From contig CAAGGN010000101.1 in the NCBI GenBank assembly GCA_900769375.1, positions 1 to 7,627 on the forward strand: a stretch of 7,627 bases of DNA, written 5' to 3'. Shown here in pieces: positions 5,702 through 7,627 of the stretch. The DNA comes from Clostridia bacterium. Lineage in GTDB: Bacteria; Bacillota; Clostridia; Oscillospirales; Acutalibacteraceae. The first letter of the stretch is position 1; each line of letters opens with the position of its first letter. The notes under the pieces were generated by a model. It did no database searches. It saw only the letters and a program-made list of their open reading frames with translations, and was not told the DNA's origin. The translations under genes were made by a program, and so were the position numbers.

Positions 5702-6784
5702 ATGGCTAAGAGAATTACAGCAAAAGAGAAAAAAGAAAGCAAGGAGTTTTTTGAGGCCCTTCGCCTTATGGAAGAGGAAAAGGGAATTCCAATGGAATTC
5801 ATCGCCGATAAGATTTCAGAGGCAATAGTTGTAGCCGCTCGTAAGGATTACGGCGGCAACGATATCGTTTCCTGCAAAATTGATACCGAAAATGAAGTTT
5901 TCAAGGTAGTAGCCCGCAAGGAAATCGTTGACGTTGTTGAGGATCCATATACCCAGATTTCAAAGGATGAGGCCGCTGCTATTGATCCTAAAGCAATTAA
6001 TGACGGTTTTATCGAGATTAAGCTTGACCCCAAGAAGTTCGGCAGAATAGTTGCTCAGAACTCCAAGAATAATTTCCGTCAGGGCGTTAAAGAGGTTGAA
6101 AAAGGTCAGGTACTCGCAGAGTTCCAGAGTCATAACCGTGAGCTTGTTACCGCAGTTGTTGAAAGAATTGATACAAAGACCGGCAACGCTATTCTCACCA
6201 TCGGCCATAACGAAGCCACTCTTCCCAAGATGGAGCAGGTGCCCGATGAAATTCTTAAAGAGGGCGACCATATTAAGATTTACGTTGTAGGCGTTAAGGA
6301 AACCGAAAAGGGTCCGAGAGTTATGATTTCCCGCACCCACCCGGGTCTTGTTAAGCGCCTTTTCGAAACCGAGGTTCCCGAGATTTTTGACGGAACCATC
6401 GAAATCAAGGCAATTTCCCGTCAGGCAGGCTCAAGAACCAAGCTTGCAGTTTGGTCACCCAACCCCGAAATTGACGCTATCGGCGCTTGTATCGGTCCTA
6501 AGGGCGCTCGTGTTAATAAGATAGTTGAAGAGCTCGCAGGCGAGAAAATTGATATCGTTAAATATAGCGAGGACCCCACCGTATTCGTAAGCGAAGCCCT
6601 TTCACCTGCAAAGGTTGTTTCGGTAGAAATTTTAAGTGAAGAAGAGAAATCTTGTAAAGTAAGCGTTCCCGAAGCGCAGCTTTCCCTTGCCATCGGCAAT
6701 AAGGGTCAGAATGTTCGTCTTGCCGCCAAGCTTACCGGCTGGAAGATAGATATTCACCCCGAAAGCGGATATTTTGGCGAATAA
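5702..6784 (+). CDS. nusA: Transcription termination/antitermination factor NusA
   Basis: NusA binds RNA polymerase and nascent RNA, promoting pausing and intrinsic termination. The 360 residues read as an N-terminal polymerase-binding domain (about 1-140), an S1 domain (about 140-210, ending in GPRVMISRTHPGLVKRLFE) and two KH domains. KH1 carries the GxxG loop of IGPKGARVNKIVEEL. KH2 carries AIGNKGQNVRLAAKLTGWKI. There are no C-terminal acidic repeats, as usual for Bacillota. The N-terminus has a Lys/Glu-rich extension before the usual EFFEALRLMEEEKG start. Two starts are possible: TTG at 5693, 3 bases after GGAGG, and ATG at 5702, 12 bases after it. Neither spacing is ideal; the ATG is preferred because it is the stronger codon. 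NusA may control its own operon through the leader hairpin at 5171-5205. Confidence 0.97.
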   Translation: MAKRITAKEKKESKEFFEALRLMEEEKGIPMEFIADKISEAIVVAARKDYGGNDIVSCKIDTENEVFKVVARKEIVDVVEDPYTQISKDEAAAIDPKAINDGFIEIKLDPKKFGRIVAQNSKNNFRQGVKEVEKGQVLAEFQSHNRELVTAVVERIDTKTGNAILTIGHNEATLPKMEQVPDEILKEGDHIKIYVVGVKETEKGPRVMISRTHPGLVKRLFETEVPEIFDGTIEIKAISRQAGSRTKLAVWSPNPEIDAIGACIGPKGARVNKIVEELAGEKIDIVKYSEDPTVFVSEALSPAKVVSVEILSEEEKSCKVSVPEAQLSLAIGNKGQNVRLAAKLTGWKIDIHPESGYFGE

Positions 6785-6805
6785 AACTAGAAGGGAAGAA
6801 CCGCA

Positions 6806-7075
6806 TTGAAGCCCAGAAAGATACCAATGAGAATGTGTGTCGGTTGTCGTGAAATGAAACCAAAAGCAGAGCTTATAAGGGTTGTTAAAACCCCGCAGGA
6901 CGAAATAAAGCTTGATGGAAGCGGAAAACTCTGCGGCAGAGGCGCATATATTTGTAAATCTGAGGAATGTCTTAAAAAGGCCGAGAAAATAAACGCTCTC
7001 GGAAGAGCATTTGAAAAGAACGTTTCTCGGGAAATATATGAGAAATTACGGGAGGAGTTAAAAGATATTGAATAA
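6806..7075 (+). CDS. rnpM: YlxR/RnpM family RNA-binding protein
   Basis: An 89-residue basic protein of the YlxR (DUF448) family, named RnpM in Bacillus subtilis, where it is reported to modulate RNase P. Visible hallmarks are the start KIPMRMCVGCREMKPKAELI, a GKLCGRGAYIC core and a downstream Cys (EECLKKAE). The two CxxC-like pairs suggest a possible metal site, as in many clostridial members. The start is TTG at 6806, with AAGGGA about 9 bases upstream; the internal ATG codons at residues 8 and 10 would cut into the conserved N-terminus. It lies 21 bases after nusA and overlaps ylxQ by 8 bases. The position between nusA and infB is typical and supports the call. Confidence 0.93.
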   Translation: MKPRKIPMRMCVGCREMKPKAELIRVVKTPQDEIKLDGSGKLCGRGAYICKSEECLKKAEKINALGRAFEKNVSREIYEKLREELKDIE

Positions 7076-7376
7076 TAAGCTTTTAACGCTTTTAGGTTTT
7101 GCCGCTAAATCAGGCAACCTTTCCTATGGACTTAAGGCCGCAACCTTTTCGGCTTCCATAGGCAAGGCGGAGCTTCTGATAGTGTGCAACGATATTTCTG
7201 AAAAAAGTATTAAAGAGGTTAGATTTCACGCGGAAAAGCATAAAGTAAGGATGATGGAATTGAAAACCATTGACACCTTTGCTTTAACAAATGCCGTAGG
7301 CCGCAAATGTGGAGTTCTTTCGGTTAATTGCAGTTCGTTTGCTGATGCTATATTGAATTTGGGAGGAAATGTTTAA
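7068..7376 (+). CDS. ylxQ: YlxQ, L7Ae/L30e-family RNA-binding protein
   Basis: A 102-residue protein of the L7Ae/L30e fold that binds kink-turn RNA in related proteins. The opening LLTLLGFAAKSGNLSYGLKA and the following ELLIVCNDISEKS segment are characteristic, the first containing the AxK-SG-x-x-x-G RNA-contact pattern. The predicted start is TTG at 7068, with GGAGGAG at 7051-7057. It overlaps the ylxR stop by 8 bases, and its own stop shares one base with the infB start (TAATG). This packing suggests translational coupling along the operon. The precise RNA target in this organism is unknown. Confidence 0.92.
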   Translation: MNNKLLTLLGFAAKSGNLSYGLKAATFSASIGKAELLIVCNDISEKSIKEVRFHAEKHKVRMMELKTIDTFALTNAVGRKCGVLSVNCSSFADAILNLGGNV

Positions 7377-7627
7377 TGAACAATAAATATAAAGTTAGTG
7401 ATATCGCCAAGGATTTCGGCGTTAGTTCTAAAGAAATAACTGCTCTTATGCTTGAAGCTACCGGCGAAGAGAAAAAATCGGGAGCTTCTCTTAATGAGAA
7501 GGAAATCGGCGTTTTTTTCGATTTTATAACCAAGAAAAACGCAGTTAAGAGCTTTGACGGTTATTTTGCAACGGGTGCCGCCGCACGAGAGGAGGCCGCC
7601 AAGGCAAGACAGAGCGAAAAGGATAAA
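7376..7627 (+). CDS. infB: Translation initiation factor IF-2, N-terminal part only
   Basis: The reading frame starts at an ATG sharing its first base with the ylxQ stop and stays open for 84 codons to the window edge. GGAGG at 7362-7366 is 9 bases upstream. The product begins MNNKYKVSDIAKDFGVSSKE, the IF-2 N-terminal helical domain that appears as the first segment of infB products. It is followed by the start of a variable Ala/Glu/Lys-rich linker (ATGAAAREEAAKARQSEK). IF-2 is the GTPase that places initiator tRNA on the ribosome; the GTPase domain lies beyond the window. Position after ylxQ is the standard Bacillota order. Confidence 0.93.
   Translation, partial: MNNKYKVSDIAKDFGVSSKEITALMLEATGEEKKSGASLNEKEIGVFFDFITKKNAVKSFDGYFATGAAAREEAAKARQSEKDK

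Noticed and set aside
5960..6340. A 126-codon minus-strand open frame inside nusA
   Set aside because: It is a shadow of a strongly conserved gene and has no independent support.

Overview
The window looks like chromosomal DNA from a low-to-medium GC member of the Clostridia (Bacillota), probably a gut-type Oscillospirales or Lachnospirales relative. This rests on three things: the conserved order rimP-nusA-ylxR-ylxQ-infB, strong GGAGG ribosome binding sites, and a zinc-ribbon/kinase-like/PASTA protein of a kind common in that group. The placement is inferred, not searched.

Layout. (1) Positions 1-43 hold the 5' part of a minus-strand tRNA-Thr(CGU), cut by the window edge, with a near-consensus promoter at 57-85. 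(2) Positions 97-549 encode a small plus-strand XRE/HTH regulator. It ends inside a bidirectional terminator (531-559) shared with the convergent operon. (3) Positions 574-2506, minus strand, form a two-gene envelope operon: a D-Ala-D-Ala carboxypeptidase, then an overlapping cyclophilin-type prolyl isomerase lipoprotein. (4) Positions 2619-3341, plus strand, encode a small calcineurin-like metallophosphoesterase. (5) Positions 3345-3369 are a perfect 25-bp palindrome abutting an extended -10 promoter. (6) Positions 3420-5090 encode a membrane protein with a zinc ribbon, a kinase-like domain, one TM helix and two PASTA domains. (7) Positions 5127-7627 are the rimP-nusA-ylxR-ylxQ-infB operon, with its own promoter, a terminator-like leader hairpin and closely packed genes. 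infB runs off the window.

The right half is ordinary housekeeping: ribosome maturation, transcription elongation/termination, RNase P/RNA-binding proteins and translation initiation. The unusual part is the middle. The kinase-like protein has lost the HRD aspartate, the catalytic-loop asparagine and the DFG motif but keeps the VAIK lysine, the APE motif and the wall-sensing PASTA repeats, so it reads as a pseudokinase. The phosphoesterase just upstream has lost two residues expected to hold its second metal ion. The carboxypeptidase on the other side carries S-C-G where the SxN motif is expected. I suggest, as inference only, a peptidoglycan-related signalling neighbourhood built partly from degenerate enzymes. 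No CRISPR array, insertion sequence, phage gene or toxin-antitoxin pair was seen. No gene-free stretch exceeds about 130 bases.
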